A DNA stretch of 64,000 bases, from NCBI RefSeq assembly GCF_019970045.1, contig NZ_JAHXYI010000007.1, positions 248,001 to 312,000 of the forward strand. The letters run 5' to 3'. The translations under genes and the position numbers were made by a program. The DNA comes from Chryseobacterium sp. GVT01B (GTDB lineage Bacteria; Bacteroidota; Bacteroidia; Flavobacteriales; Weeksellaceae). Positions 24,386-33,248 of this stretch are shown here, one piece after another. The notes below the pieces were generated by a model. It made no database searches. It was not told where the DNA came from and was given only the letters and a program-made list of their open reading frames with translations. Positions within the stretch are counted from its first letter, which is position 1; every line of letters begins with the position of its first letter.

Positions 24386-25330
24386 TTAAGCTAAAATTCT
24401 CTTTACAGCTTCTTTCACTGCAGCAGCATCAATTTTATACTTTTTCATCAATTCTGCTGGTGTTGCAGACTCTCCGAAAGTATCATTTACCGCTACAAAT
24501 TCCTGTTTTGTAGGTCTTCTTCTTGCAAGCATACCTGCAACAGATTCTCCTAAACCACCAAGGTAGTTGTGCTCTTCAGCTGTTACAATTTTACCTGTTT
24601 TTTCAACAGATTTCAGAATGATCTCTTCGTCAAGAGGCTTAATCGTGTGAATGTTGATTACCTCACAAGAAATACCTTCTTTCTCAAGCTCATCTGCAGC
24701 TACAAGAGATTCCCATACAAGGTGCCCCGTTGCAACAATCGTTACATCAGTACCTTCCTGAAGCATAATTCCTTTTCCGATTTCGAAAGGCATATCTTCC
24801 GGAATGAAAACAGGAACTACCGGTCTTCCGAATCTTAAATATACAGGACCTTCAAAATCAGCAATCGCTAAAGTAGCAGCTTTAGTCTGGTTATAATCAC
24901 AAGTATTGATCACTGTCATTCCAGGAAGCATTTTCATCATACCGATATCTTCAAGAACCTGGTGAGTAGCTCCATCTTCTCCTAAAGTAAGACCTGCGTG
25001 AGAGGCACAGATTTTTACATTTTTATTAGAATACGCGATAGACTGACGAATCTGGTCATATACTCTTGAAGTAGAAAAGTTCGCAAAAGTTCCTGTAAAA
25101 GGAATTTTTCCTGTAATACTTAGACCTGCAGCAATCCCCATCATGTTAGCTTCTGCAATTCCTATCTGGAAAAATCTTTCCGGAGCCTTTTCAATGAATT
25201 TCTCCATTTTCAAAGAACCGATAAGATCTGCACAAAGTGCTACTACATTAGGATTTTTGTCCGCTAGTTCTGCTAATCCTGCTCCGAATCCTGAACGAGT
25301 GTCCTTTTTTTCTGTATATGTATATTTCAT
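24386..25330 (-). CDS. Transketolase, C-terminal subunit (pyrimidine-binding and C-terminal domains)
   Basis: This 314-aa protein holds the pyrimidine-binding domain of a thiamine-diphosphate transketolase (GFGAGLAELADKNPNVVALCADL, then EANMMGIAAGLS with the catalytic glutamate, and CASHAGLTLGEDGATHQ) and the C-terminal domain (TGHLVWESLVAADELE). It acts in the non-oxidative pentose phosphate pathway. The enzyme is split, as in many Bacteroidota and archaea: the ThDP diphosphate-binding half is the upstream gene, 30 bp away. The two polypeptides should assemble into one active enzyme. Confidence 0.93.
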   Translation of the reverse strand: MKYTYTEKKDTRSGFGAGLAELADKNPNVVALCADLIGSLKMEKFIEKAPERFFQIGIAEANMMGIAAGLSITGKIPFTGTFANFSTSRVYDQIRQSIAYSNKNVKICASHAGLTLGEDGATHQVLEDIGMMKMLPGMTVINTCDYNQTKAATLAIADFEGPVYLRFGRPVVPVFIPEDMPFEIGKGIMLQEGTDVTIVATGHLVWESLVAADELEKEGISCEVINIHTIKPLDEEIILKSVEKTGKIVTAEEHNYLGGLGESVAGMLARRRPTKQEFVAVNDTFGESATPAELMKKYKIDAAAVKEAVKRILA

Positions 25331-25360
25331 TTTTATTGTATTAATCGAGATATTAAGATA

Positions 25361-26212
25361 TTAGTAATCAGCTGGAGCTTCTAGGTACAATTGCTTGAAT
25401 GCTGTGTCTAGCTGCTCATCATTAGGAGCTTTACCATGCCATGCATGAGATCCCATCATATAATCAACTCCATAACCCATTTCTGTATGAAGAAGGATAG
25501 CTACCGGCTTCCCTTTTCCAGTTTCTGTTTTTGCTTTCTCAAGGATTGCAATTACAGCTTCAAGATCATTACCGTTCTTTTCTTCCAAAACAATCCATCC
25601 GAATGCTTCCAATTTAGCATGAAGATTTCCTAAGCTTAATACATCATCTGTATCTCCGTCAATCTGACGTCCGTTGTAATCAATAGTAGAAATGATATTA
25701 TCTACTTTTTTAGCAGAAGCATACATCAATGCTTCCCAAACCTGACCTTCCTGAAGTTCACCATCTCCGTGAAGAGTGTAAACAAGAGATTGATCACCAT
25801 CTAATTTTTTACCCTGAGCCACACCAAGAGCTACAGAAAGTCCCTGTCCAAGAGAACCTGAAGCAATTCTTACTCCCGGAAGTCCCTCATGAGTAGTCGG
25901 GTGCCCCTGTAATCTTGAATCTAATTTTCTGAAAGTGCTCAGTTCTTCAACAGGGAAGAATCCGAATCTTGCTAAAGTAGAATAGAATACCGGAGAAATA
26001 TGTCCGTTTGATAGATAAAAATGATCTTCATTTTTGCCTTCCATTGTGAAAGGAAGTTTATAGTTCATTACCTTTCCATAAAGTGCTGTGAAGTATTCTG
26101 TACAACCTAAACTTCCGCCCGGGTGTCCTGAATTTACAGCATGAACCATTCTTAAAATGTCTCTTCTGATCTGCGTAGTAAGAGATTTTAGCTCTTCAAT
26201 ACTTTTACTCAT
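25361..26212 (-). CDS. Transketolase, N-terminal subunit (ThDP diphosphate-binding)
   Basis: This 283-aa protein is the N-terminal half of transketolase. It has the conserved HAVNSGHPGGSLG (about residues 23-35), the GHISPVFYSTLA segment, GSLGQGLSVALGVA, and the Mg/ThDP-binding motif GDGELQEGQVWEA (about 148-160) with the paired Asn in IDYNGRQIDG. It is the first gene of a two-gene operon with the C-terminal subunit. The separate length (~283 + ~314 aa) matches known split transketolases, so this is not a frameshift. Confidence 0.93.
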   Translation of the reverse strand: MSKSIEELKSLTTQIRRDILRMVHAVNSGHPGGSLGCTEYFTALYGKVMNYKLPFTMEGKNEDHFYLSNGHISPVFYSTLARFGFFPVEELSTFRKLDSRLQGHPTTHEGLPGVRIASGSLGQGLSVALGVAQGKKLDGDQSLVYTLHGDGELQEGQVWEALMYASAKKVDNIISTIDYNGRQIDGDTDDVLSLGNLHAKLEAFGWIVLEEKNGNDLEAVIAILEKAKTETGKGKPVAILLHTEMGYGVDYMMGSHAWHGKAPNDEQLDTAFKQLYLEAPADY

Positions 26213-26268
26213 TATGTCTGATTTATTTGAACGCGAATTTACAATTTTTTACCGGCTTATGGAAATGC

Positions 26269-26297
26269 AAAAATCCGGATCTCAAAACCCGGATTTT
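26269..26297. terminator. Terminator between the secreted protein and transketolase genes
   Basis: AAAATCCGG and CCGGATTTT pair around a 10-nt loop. It lies downstream of the minus-strand gene ending at 26323 and upstream of the transketolase start. Confidence 0.75.
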
Positions 26298-26322
26298 AAT
26301 TAATTTGAATTTTTTTCCGCTT

Positions 26323-26841
26323 TTAACAGCCCTCATTGAGGTAAACGGATATTTCTGTAACAATATTATTAACAAATTTAAAGCTTAACAGCGTTCCTGC
26401 CTGACTGTCTTCAATATTAAAATAACCGGAATCTTTGATAGGTTTGCTATTGTCATCCCAATCCGGACGTACACTGAAATTGGGATAATTTCTGTATGCA
26501 TTGATAAGGTCATCTCTGGTGCTTCCCACCCCGATTCCACTTTTGGTTTTAAATTTTTTACTCGTTGTTGTCATGTAAGTAACTGAAGGAACACTCGGGT
26601 TGGCTTCATTAATATAATTGTCGAAAAGGTCAATCTGAATGATCTCTCCATTATACTTTACCCTGTTTTTTTTCTCTCCACCGGAGTTCGAAAGTTTCAT
26701 TCCTGCAATTTTTTCAGCCTCAACCTTAGGCATAAAGACTTTAAACGGCCCGATTCTTAAAGTTGATACTTCAAAATTTTCCTGTGCATTCATAAAACTG
26801 AATGTTAACAAGAAAGCGATAATTGAGATAATTTTTTTCAT
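26323..26841 (-). CDS. Secreted hypothetical protein, 172 aa
   Basis: A signal peptide (MKKIISIIAFLLTFSFMNAQ, cleavage after residue 19 or 20) targets it to the periplasm or outside. The mature part has the phrase GIGVGSTRDDLINAYRNYPN, common in small secreted Bacteroidota proteins that are otherwise uncharacterised, and ends with a cysteine (NEGC). No lipobox or membrane helix is present. It is a single gene with its own terminator. Function unknown. Confidence 0.75.
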   Translation of the reverse strand: MKKIISIIAFLLTFSFMNAQENFEVSTLRIGPFKVFMPKVEAEKIAGMKLSNSGGEKKNRVKYNGEIIQIDLFDNYINEANPSVPSVTYMTTTSKKFKTKSGIGVGSTRDDLINAYRNYPNFSVRPDWDDNSKPIKDSGYFNIEDSQAGTLLSFKFVNNIVTEISVYLNEGC

Positions 26842-27167
26842 GGTTTTTTTATTTCTGTTTCTTTTTATTTTGTTAAATTTTTGAATGGCTTTATATCATT
26901 CGTAGCAAAGATAATTAAATTAGAAAAGTCTATAAAATTAGTTATTTTAATAAAGAAAATTTGTGTATTGAGCTGAATGCTTTGTGGTAGCTTGATTGTT
27001 GATTTTTTACTACTGAATATCATTTTTTTTTGAATTTTAGTATATAATATTTGATAAATTTAGTTAATTTTATAATTCAATATTATTTGAATTATAAACC
27101 TTTAACTGATTATTCTTTAGTTTTTAGTCTTGTTATTTGAATTAATAAAAATTACAAACCATTATAT
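26842..27167. other. AT-rich divergent intergenic region
   Basis: This 326-bp gap separates two divergent genes for secreted proteins. It contains an imperfect palindrome (AATTCAATATTATTTGAATT, about 27072-27091) but no clear TAnnTTTG box and no coding frame that I can support. Confidence 0.4.
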
Positions 27168-29399
27168 ATGAAAATTAAACAATTATTTTATTTGGGGATA
27201 TTTGTAATATCCATTTCCTCAGGGAAGGCCCAGGACTTTTTTACAGTGATCAGTGAAAGGTCTATCAAAGCAGATCCTAAAAACAGGACAGTACAGCCGG
27301 AAAAGTCATTGACTTATACATTAGATGTGGCTGGAATGAAAAGTTATTTTAATTCTGTTCCGGAGTTGAAAGACAGTGATCTTAAAGATAATGCTCCGAT
27401 TATTGTTTTGCCAATGCCGGACGGTAAGAAAGCAAAATTCAGAATCTGGAAATCTTCGGTGATGGCTCCTGGGTTAGCCAGTCAGTTTCCTCAGATCGTT
27501 ACTTTTACAGGGCAGGGAATTGATGATAAGTACGCTACTATAAAACTGGATTTTACGGAGCTGGGATTCCATGCACAGATAAAATCTATAGTAGCGGGAG
27601 ATACTTATATTGATCCTTATGCAAAATTGGATATTAACAATTATATCATCTATAAGAAAAGTGACTTAATTGATAAAACCCAGAGATCCTGCGGAGTAAA
27701 AGATGAAGATTCTTCTTTTGAAAAAAAAAGCGCACAAAAAACCGTAAGTCCAAGCGTAGGGGGTCAAATTAGAGTTTTCAGATTTGCAGTGGCCTGCACA
27801 GGAGAATATGCTGTTGCAGCAACTGGTTCAGCTACTCCTACTGTTGCGCAGACTCTTTCCGCAATTGTAACATCTGTAAACAGAGTAAACGGAGTCTATG
27901 AGCAGGAAGTTGCTTCAAGACTGGTATTGGTGGATAATGAAGCAAATGTAGTTTTTACAAATGCTACTACAGATCCATTTAACGGAAATAACAATGCCAG
28001 CACATTGATTAATGAGAGCCAGACTCAGATTGATTTACTGATAGGAAATACTAATTATGACATCGGCCATACTTTCAGTACAGGCGGAGGTGGATTAGCT
28101 GGATTGGGAGTAATTTGTAATGCAACCAATAAAGGAAGAGGGATTACCGGTTCTCCTAACCCTGTTGGTGATCCTTATGATATTGATTATGTAGCTCATG
28201 AAGTGGGACATCAGTTTGGAGGTCCTCATACTTTTAACGCAATTACAGGCAGCTGCAATGGAAACCGTAGTGCTACCAATGCTGTAGAACCCGGAAGTGG
28301 AATTACGATTATGGCTTACGCAGGAATTTGTGGAAGCACAAATAATTTAGCTCCTAACAGTATTCCTACTTTTCATACCAAATCATTCCAGTCTATCACA
28401 GCAAAAGTTCAGTCAACTTCATGTCAGGTTACACTTCCGGTTAACAATTTCGCTCCTACCGTAAATGCAGGTGGTGATTTTACCATACCAAAGGGCACAC
28501 CGTTTAGATTAGAAGGATCCGCTTCAGATATAGATAATAACCCACTTACTTACAGCTGGGAACAGAATGATGTAGGCCCGGCAGGTGACTGGAATGCTCC
28601 AACAGGTAATGCACCTCTATTCAGATCATACGTACCTGTAACAGTTCCTTACAGATATTTCCCGAAACTTACAGACGTAATCAATGGTACTGTATCCAAA
28701 GGAGAAGTGAGACCATCCTATGCAAGAACCATGGAGTTCAGACTGACTGTAAGAGACAATAACGCAGGATGTGCAGGAGTTTCAAATGATGATGCTATCA
28801 TTACCGTTGATGGGAATTCAGGGCCGTTCAATGTAACTGCACCTACCACAGCTGTCAACTGGGCGGGTAATTCTACTCAGACCATAACATGGGATGTAGC
28901 GAACACAACTGCCTTCCCTGTAAATTGTGCTACGGTAAACATTTTCCTTTCCACAGATGGAGGTCTTACGTATCCTACGCTTATCTTAGGCTCTACTGCA
29001 AATGATGGCTCCGAGACCGTTACGATTCCTAATATAACGACTACGCAGGCCAGAATTATGGTGGCAGCAGAGACGAACGTGTTTTACAATATTAACCCTA
29101 TTAACTTTACGATCACACAGACATTGGGAGTAAACGAAACAGCTTCAAATAAGGATGTATTCGTAGTATATCCTAATCCTAGTAAAGGACTTCTGAATAT
29201 TAAATTTACCAATTCAAATGAAGTGTATGACATGAACGTATATGATGTAAGTGGAAAATTAGTATTCACTCAGGCTAATAATAAACTGAACCATGATAAA
29301 ACAGGTACTTTTGATTTGTCACAGTTGGTTAAAGGTGATTATCTGATTAGAGTTAAATCTAAAAATATGGAGAAAACAATCAAGTGGATTAAAGAATAA
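27168..29399 (+). CDS. Secreted reprolysin-like zinc metalloprotease with T9SS sorting domain
   Basis: This 743-aa protein has a signal peptide (residues 1-21), a propeptide-like region to about 190, and a metzincin catalytic domain with the zinc motif HEVGHQFGGPH at 344-354 (ligands H344, H348, H354; catalytic E345). Ig/PKD-like beta domains follow (about 430-650), then a type A C-terminal sorting domain (VVYPNPSKGLLNIKF ... DYLIRVKSKNMEKTIKWIKE) that directs secretion by the type IX system and attachment or release at the cell surface. It probably degrades extracellular proteins. It is transcribed alone and followed by a terminator. Confidence 0.93.
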   Translation: MKIKQLFYLGIFVISISSGKAQDFFTVISERSIKADPKNRTVQPEKSLTYTLDVAGMKSYFNSVPELKDSDLKDNAPIIVLPMPDGKKAKFRIWKSSVMAPGLASQFPQIVTFTGQGIDDKYATIKLDFTELGFHAQIKSIVAGDTYIDPYAKLDINNYIIYKKSDLIDKTQRSCGVKDEDSSFEKKSAQKTVSPSVGGQIRVFRFAVACTGEYAVAATGSATPTVAQTLSAIVTSVNRVNGVYEQEVASRLVLVDNEANVVFTNATTDPFNGNNNASTLINESQTQIDLLIGNTNYDIGHTFSTGGGGLAGLGVICNATNKGRGITGSPNPVGDPYDIDYVAHEVGHQFGGPHTFNAITGSCNGNRSATNAVEPGSGITIMAYAGICGSTNNLAPNSIPTFHTKSFQSITAKVQSTSCQVTLPVNNFAPTVNAGGDFTIPKGTPFRLEGSASDIDNNPLTYSWEQNDVGPAGDWNAPTGNAPLFRSYVPVTVPYRYFPKLTDVINGTVSKGEVRPSYARTMEFRLTVRDNNAGCAGVSNDDAIITVDGNSGPFNVTAPTTAVNWAGNSTQTITWDVANTTAFPVNCATVNIFLSTDGGLTYPTLILGSTANDGSETVTIPNITTTQARIMVAAETNVFYNINPINFTITQTLGVNETASNKDVFVVYPNPSKGLLNIKFTNSNEVYDMNVYDVSGKLVFTQANNKLNHDKTGTFDLSQLVKGDYLIRVKSKNMEKTIKWIKE

Positions 29400-29418
29400 A
29401 GAATCCATTCACCAAAAT

Positions 29419-29460
29419 AAAAAAGGCTGTCTTCAATGGAGGACAGCCTTTTTATTTTTT
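29419..29460. terminator. Bidirectional terminator
   Basis: AAAAGGCTGTC and GACAGCCTTTTT pair around a 9-nt loop, followed by ATTTTTT. It lies between the ends of the metalloprotease and symporter genes. Confidence 0.9.
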
Positions 29461-29473
29461 TATAAAGATTAAA

Positions 29474-31033
29474 TTAAACGACTCTTAAATAGTTTTTGTT
29501 TTTTACCAGCCATAGGCCAATAAAGGTCAGCAATCCGTTAAGAACAATCAGCTCTACACCGATTTTGTAATCGGTATAAGTTGTTACAGCAAGGTTGATC
29601 AGATAGGTAAGCACAGGTGCTAAAATAGTCACTACAAGAATGGAATACTTTCTTGAGATCTGAAACTTCGTGAAGATTCCAAAAGCAAAAAGCCCCAAAA
29701 GCGGTCCGTAAGTATATCCTGCAATTTCCATGATCAGATAAACAATAGATTTGTCATTCATTGCTTTGAAAACCATGATCAGGATAAAGAAAACTACCGT
29801 AAAGATCAAATGCACTTTCATACGAAGACGTTTCTTTTCTTTTTCAGTTTTGGTTTTATCTTCATTAAGGTTTAATAAATCTACACAATACGAACTTGTT
29901 ACAGCCGTTAAAGCACCATCTGCAGAAGGGAATAATGCTGAGATCAATCCGATAATGAAAATAACGGAAATTGTCATTGGAAAATATCCTTGAAGCGATA
30001 AAGCCGGGAAAAGGTCGTCTCCCATTATATTCTTAATATTTCCTGCAGTGTCTTTAAATCCAAAAATATTCGTGACTGTTTCACCGTTTATAGTTCCATA
30101 TTCTGCTCCATGTTGTAGAGCAAAAAGGTATAATAATCCTCCCAGGAATAAGAAGGCAAGATTCACGATAAGAAGTGTTCCTGCGAAGGTCAGCATGTTT
30201 TTCTTTGAATTCTTAAGATTATCTACAGAGATATTTTTCTGCATCATTTCCTGATCCAGTCCCGTCATCGCAATCGTAATAAAAATTCCTCCCAAAATTG
30301 TTTTCAGGAAAAAGGTTTTGGAATTAGGATCAAAATTGATGAAATGAGTGTAGTTTTTCTGTTCCAGAATAGTATATGCTTCTCCAAATGATAAATTCAG
30401 GTTGGATAAAATGTAAACGATACATGCTACAAGGCTGATAATCATAAATGAAGTTTGCAGTGTATCGGTAATAACAATTGTCTTTACACCGCCTTCAAAA
30501 GTGTAAAGAAGCACCATCAGCAAGAGAACAAGAGAAGTTACCCAAAACGGAACTCCCAAACCTTCAAGCAAGAAAATCTGTAAAACGTTTACCACCAGAT
30601 ATAATCTTGCCGTAGCACCAATTGCCCTTGAAATAATAAAAAAGATGGAACCTATTTTATGAGCTTCCACATTGAATCTTTTCCCGAGATATGTATAGAT
30701 AGATGTGAGGTTCATCTTATAATAAAGCGGAAGCAATATCGCTGCAACGATAAAATACCCGATAAAAAACCCGATCACCATCATGTAGTACTCAAAACCT
30801 CCGTAAATATATTCGGAGCCGGTCATTTTTCCTACAGTACCCGGAACAGAAATAAAAGTAACCCCACTTAAGCTGGTTCCTATCATCCCGAATGCAACGA
30901 GCCACCATTTACTCTTTTTATTACCGATAAAAAATGACTGGTTATCAGAATTCCGGCTGGTGAAATAAGAAATCACCAAAAGGCCGATAAAATAGATGAA
31001 AACAAATAGCAAAAGGATAGTTCCTGAATTCAT
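29474..31033 (-). CDS. Sodium:solute symporter (SSS family)
   Basis: This 519-aa integral membrane protein has about 13 helices and no extra domains. The N-terminal SSS pattern is visible: FFIGNKKSKWWLVAFGMIGTSLSGVTFISVPG (residues ~35-66), followed by a YLGKRF motif and a central GGVKTIVITDTLQT. It should import a small solute with Na+. Flavobacterial homologues take up sugars, sialic acid or amino acids; no neighbouring catabolic gene points to the substrate. It is a single gene between two terminators. Confidence 0.9.
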   Translation of the reverse strand: MNSGTILLLFVFIYFIGLLVISYFTSRNSDNQSFFIGNKKSKWWLVAFGMIGTSLSGVTFISVPGTVGKMTGSEYIYGGFEYYMMVIGFFIGYFIVAAILLPLYYKMNLTSIYTYLGKRFNVEAHKIGSIFFIISRAIGATARLYLVVNVLQIFLLEGLGVPFWVTSLVLLLMVLLYTFEGGVKTIVITDTLQTSFMIISLVACIVYILSNLNLSFGEAYTILEQKNYTHFINFDPNSKTFFLKTILGGIFITIAMTGLDQEMMQKNISVDNLKNSKKNMLTFAGTLLIVNLAFLFLGGLLYLFALQHGAEYGTINGETVTNIFGFKDTAGNIKNIMGDDLFPALSLQGYFPMTISVIFIIGLISALFPSADGALTAVTSSYCVDLLNLNEDKTKTEKEKKRLRMKVHLIFTVVFFILIMVFKAMNDKSIVYLIMEIAGYTYGPLLGLFAFGIFTKFQISRKYSILVVTILAPVLTYLINLAVTTYTDYKIGVELIVLNGLLTFIGLWLVKNKNYLRVV

Positions 31034-31164
31034 GCTTGATTTTTAAATTTTAGCAAATATATAAAAAAGATCAGTCGTGAATCGTGAATTTGAAATACTC
31101 TTAGTTTCAAAACAAATTGTGACGATTATTTTGTTTTTATAGCCTGTATTCTGCTAAAAATAAA

Positions 31165-31194
31165 AACCCTTCCAGATTTCTCTCTGAAAGGGTT
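31165..31194. terminator. Terminator of the stress-gene cluster
   Basis: AACCCTTcCAGA and TCTGaAAGGGTT pair around a short loop. It lies downstream of the minus-strand GNAT gene, the last gene of the 31.2-37.1 kb cluster. Confidence 0.75.
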
Positions 31195-31219
31195 GTATTA
31201 TAAGGGTGGAAAACCGTGG

Positions 31220-31507
31220 CTAGTTCACTAAAACATCCTGAAGTTCCTCACTTTTCTGGAAACTTGCCTTAGCGAAAGGGCAGAGGGGAATAATCTTTTT
31301 TCCATTTTTTCTGGCAAAATCCACTGCAGCCAGAAGCATTTCCTTACCTACACCTTTTCCGTTGTAGGCTTCTTCCACCTCGGTGTGGTCTATAATAAAT
31401 CTTTCTTCTCCCGCCCAGGTATACGTCATCATTCCTGCGCGACTTCCATCTATGAAAGCTTCAAAACTTCCGTGTTTATCGTCGTTGTTTTGTTTTACTT
31501 CGATCAT
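31220..31507 (-). CDS. Small GNAT N-acetyltransferase, YjdJ-like
   Basis: This 95-aa protein is a minimal GCN5-type acetyltransferase. The acetyl-CoA pyrophosphate loop appears as YNGKGVGKEMLLAAVDFARKNGK (about residues 49-71), followed by PLCPFAKASF, the typical end of the YjdJ/NATD1 type. The target is unknown; related proteins protect against reactive metabolites. It is 1 bp after the OsmC gene and only a few bases from YjdI, matching the YjdI-YjdJ linkage known from other bacteria. A second, similar GNAT gene lies at 34207. Confidence 0.85.
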   Translation of the reverse strand: MIEVKQNNDDKHGSFEAFIDGSRAGMMTYTWAGEERFIIDHTEVEEAYNGKGVGKEMLLAAVDFARKNGKKIIPLCPFAKASFQKSEELQDVLVN

Positions 31508-31508
31508 A

Positions 31509-31904
31509 TTATGAGAATTTAGTTAGTATTTCTATGTCGTTGGTTAATATTTTATGAACAGGGCATGCATCAGCAATAGTGTGTAGTCTTTTCAGCTGCT
31601 CATCATCCAAAATACCTTCAAAGCTGATATCCCTTTTGAAAACAGCTCTTTTTGTTAATGGGAAATTTTCAAGCTCTACTTCCACATTGATGTTTTCTAC
31701 ATCCCATTCCTTTCTTTCAATGTACATTCTCAGCGTAGCAGCTGTACAGCTTGCCAATGACGTTGCCAGAATTTCCATTGGGTTAAGACCTTTATTCTGT
31801 CCGCCTTTATCAATCGGTTCATCGGTGATGATCTGATTTTCGCCGGCTGTTACTTCTGTATAATATTTTGTTTTTCCTAAACTTGCTTTTACCGTTACCG
31901 CCAT
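31509..31904 (-). CDS. OsmC/Ohr family peroxiredoxin-like protein
   Basis: This 131-aa protein has the OsmC fold and its two cysteines: one in ASLASCTAATLRMYIERK (about residue 53) and one in IADACPVHKIL (about 113). OsmC/Ohr proteins reduce organic hydroperoxides with a thiol or dithiol donor. The start ATG overlaps the YjdI stop by 1 bp. Its place between YjdI and a GNAT suggests a single oxidative or electrophile stress operon. Confidence 0.88.
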   Translation of the reverse strand: MAVTVKASLGKTKYYTEVTAGENQIITDEPIDKGGQNKGLNPMEILATSLASCTAATLRMYIERKEWDVENINVEVELENFPLTKRAVFKRDISFEGILDDEQLKRLHTIADACPVHKILTNDIEILTKFS

Positions 31905-32122
31905 TATTTTTCTGTATTGAATTTATAACTTAATGCACCAGAAGGGCATTGGTCTATTTGTGTTCTAAGTTCTTCCGGGCTTGCATTTTCTGCTTTTATC
32001 CAAGGTCTCTCTTTAGGATTGTAGACTTTGGGAAGCAATTTTACACATACAGCCGAGTGGATACACTTTTGAGGCTGCCAGATGACAGTAATGTTACCGT
32101 TGGGATATTCGTGTGTTTCCAT
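31904..32122 (-). CDS. yjdI: YjdI-like (4Fe-4S) mono-cluster protein
   Basis: This 72-aa protein fits the Fer4_19 family: KCIHSAVCVKLLPKVYNPKE with C20 and C26, and DQCPSGAL with C59. Proteins of this family are thought to bind one iron-sulfur cluster and to carry electrons. It is 1 bp from the TMEM175-type gene and overlaps OsmC by 1 bp. The redox partner is not known; the flavin reductase two genes upstream is a candidate. Confidence 0.85.
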   Translation of the reverse strand: METHEYPNGNITVIWQPQKCIHSAVCVKLLPKVYNPKERPWIKAENASPEELRTQIDQCPSGALSYKFNTEK

Positions 32123-32123
32123 A

Positions 32124-32702
32124 TCAATTTTCTTTTAATGATTTTTCGATTCTTCTGTCCGGAATCAGCCATATAAGAGCCACTAGATAATAAAAACCTA
32201 TGGCAATATAAGGATAAAAAAATGAAGTAGCGATGCCAAGAACATAAAAAATAATAGAGATATACTCTTTATACTTCGAATGAATGGCCTCTTTCAGCTT
32301 GGAATCTTCTCCCTCGCACCGGATAATGACATGCTCCAGAATGGTATAGGCAATTGCCGCCATTATAAGACCGATACCATACACTGCAACAGGATTTTTA
32401 GCGAAACCGGTAGTTCCGATCCATTCCGTGGCAACAGGCATCAATGAAAGCCAGAACAAAACGTGAAGATTGGCCCAAAGAATGCTGCCATTTACTTTTT
32501 TTACCGTCTGAAACAAATGATGATGGTTGTTCCAGTAGATTCCTACATAAATAAAACTGAAAATATAAGCCAGGAACTTGGGAAGAAGAGGTTTGAGGCT
32601 GGCCCAGCTATCTCCCTCAGGTACTTTAAGTTCAAGTACCATAATGGTGATAATAATAGCCAGGACACCATCACTGAATGCCTCCAGTCTTCCTTTAGTC
32701 AT
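32124..32702 (-). CDS. TMEM175-family (DUF1211) potassium channel-like membrane protein
   Basis: This 192-aa protein has five to six membrane helices and the family signature FSDGVLAIIITIMVLEL at residues ~9-25, where FSDG and the isoleucines form the pore of bacterial TMEM175 K+ channels. One DUF1211 domain is present, as in bacterial members that assemble as tetramers. It overlaps the start of the flavin reductase gene by 8 bp. Its place in a stress cluster could mean control of membrane potential under electrophile stress (inference). Confidence 0.88.
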   Translation of the reverse strand: MTKGRLEAFSDGVLAIIITIMVLELKVPEGDSWASLKPLLPKFLAYIFSFIYVGIYWNNHHHLFQTVKKVNGSILWANLHVLFWLSLMPVATEWIGTTGFAKNPVAVYGIGLIMAAIAYTILEHVIIRCEGEDSKLKEAIHSKYKEYISIIFYVLGIATSFFYPYIAIGFYYLVALIWLIPDRRIEKSLKEN

Positions 32703-33234
32703 TCGCTTTAACCTGGTTTTTAAAGTTTTGTATTTTATCCTTGAGATCCTTCAGCATATCCGGATTGATAACTCCGCTTTCCATGTCAAAATTTTCATAA
32801 AACTTTGGCAGTGAAAAAGTATCCTTGATATCTGCTGCGAACTGTGGGAAAAATGTCTTTGCCGTATTCATTACATTTCCTCCGCCGTAACCTCCGGGAG
32901 AAGTACTCATCAGAAGCATGGGTTTATTCTGAAATACTTTTACATTAATTCTGGAAGACCAGTCAAAAACATTTTTAAAAGCTGAACTGTAAGAACGGTT
33001 GTGTTCTGCCAGAGAGCAAATGATTACGTCACATTCTTCAATGGCTTTTAAAAACCCATGGGCTTCATCCGGAAATCCTTTCTTTTCAAGATCCACAGAA
33101 AAAACAGGCATAGTGAAATCGTTGAGGTCAATCAGATTGATTTCTTCATCCTGAAAATCTTTCAGAACAAACTTTACCAGTTCCCTGTTGATAGAAGTGG
33201 AAGATGTACTTCCCGCAAATGCTAATATTTTCAT
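32695..33234 (-). CDS. NADPH-dependent FMN reductase (flavodoxin-like oxidoreductase)
   Basis: This 179-aa protein has the flavodoxin-like fold of NADPH-dependent FMN reductases: the FMN phosphate loop FAGSTSSTSINREL (about residues 5-18), PVFSVDLE, and the central AEHNRSYSSAFKNVFDW and LMSTSPGGYGG segments. These enzymes reduce FMN, quinones or chromate. It lies 14 bp after the pirin gene and overlaps the TMEM175-type gene. Confidence 0.88.
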   Translation of the reverse strand: MKILAFAGSTSSTSINRELVKFVLKDFQDEEINLIDLNDFTMPVFSVDLEKKGFPDEAHGFLKAIEECDVIICSLAEHNRSYSSAFKNVFDWSSRINVKVFQNKPMLLMSTSPGGYGGGNVMNTAKTFFPQFAADIKDTFSLPKFYENFDMESGVINPDMLKDLKDKIQNFKNQVKAND

Positions 33235-33248
33235 GGTTTGAACTGAAA

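Noticed and set aside
25331..25360. Apparent frameshift splitting transketolase
   Set aside because: Both halves have proper starts and stops, a 30-bp gap, and the split is the normal form of the enzyme in many Bacteroidota.
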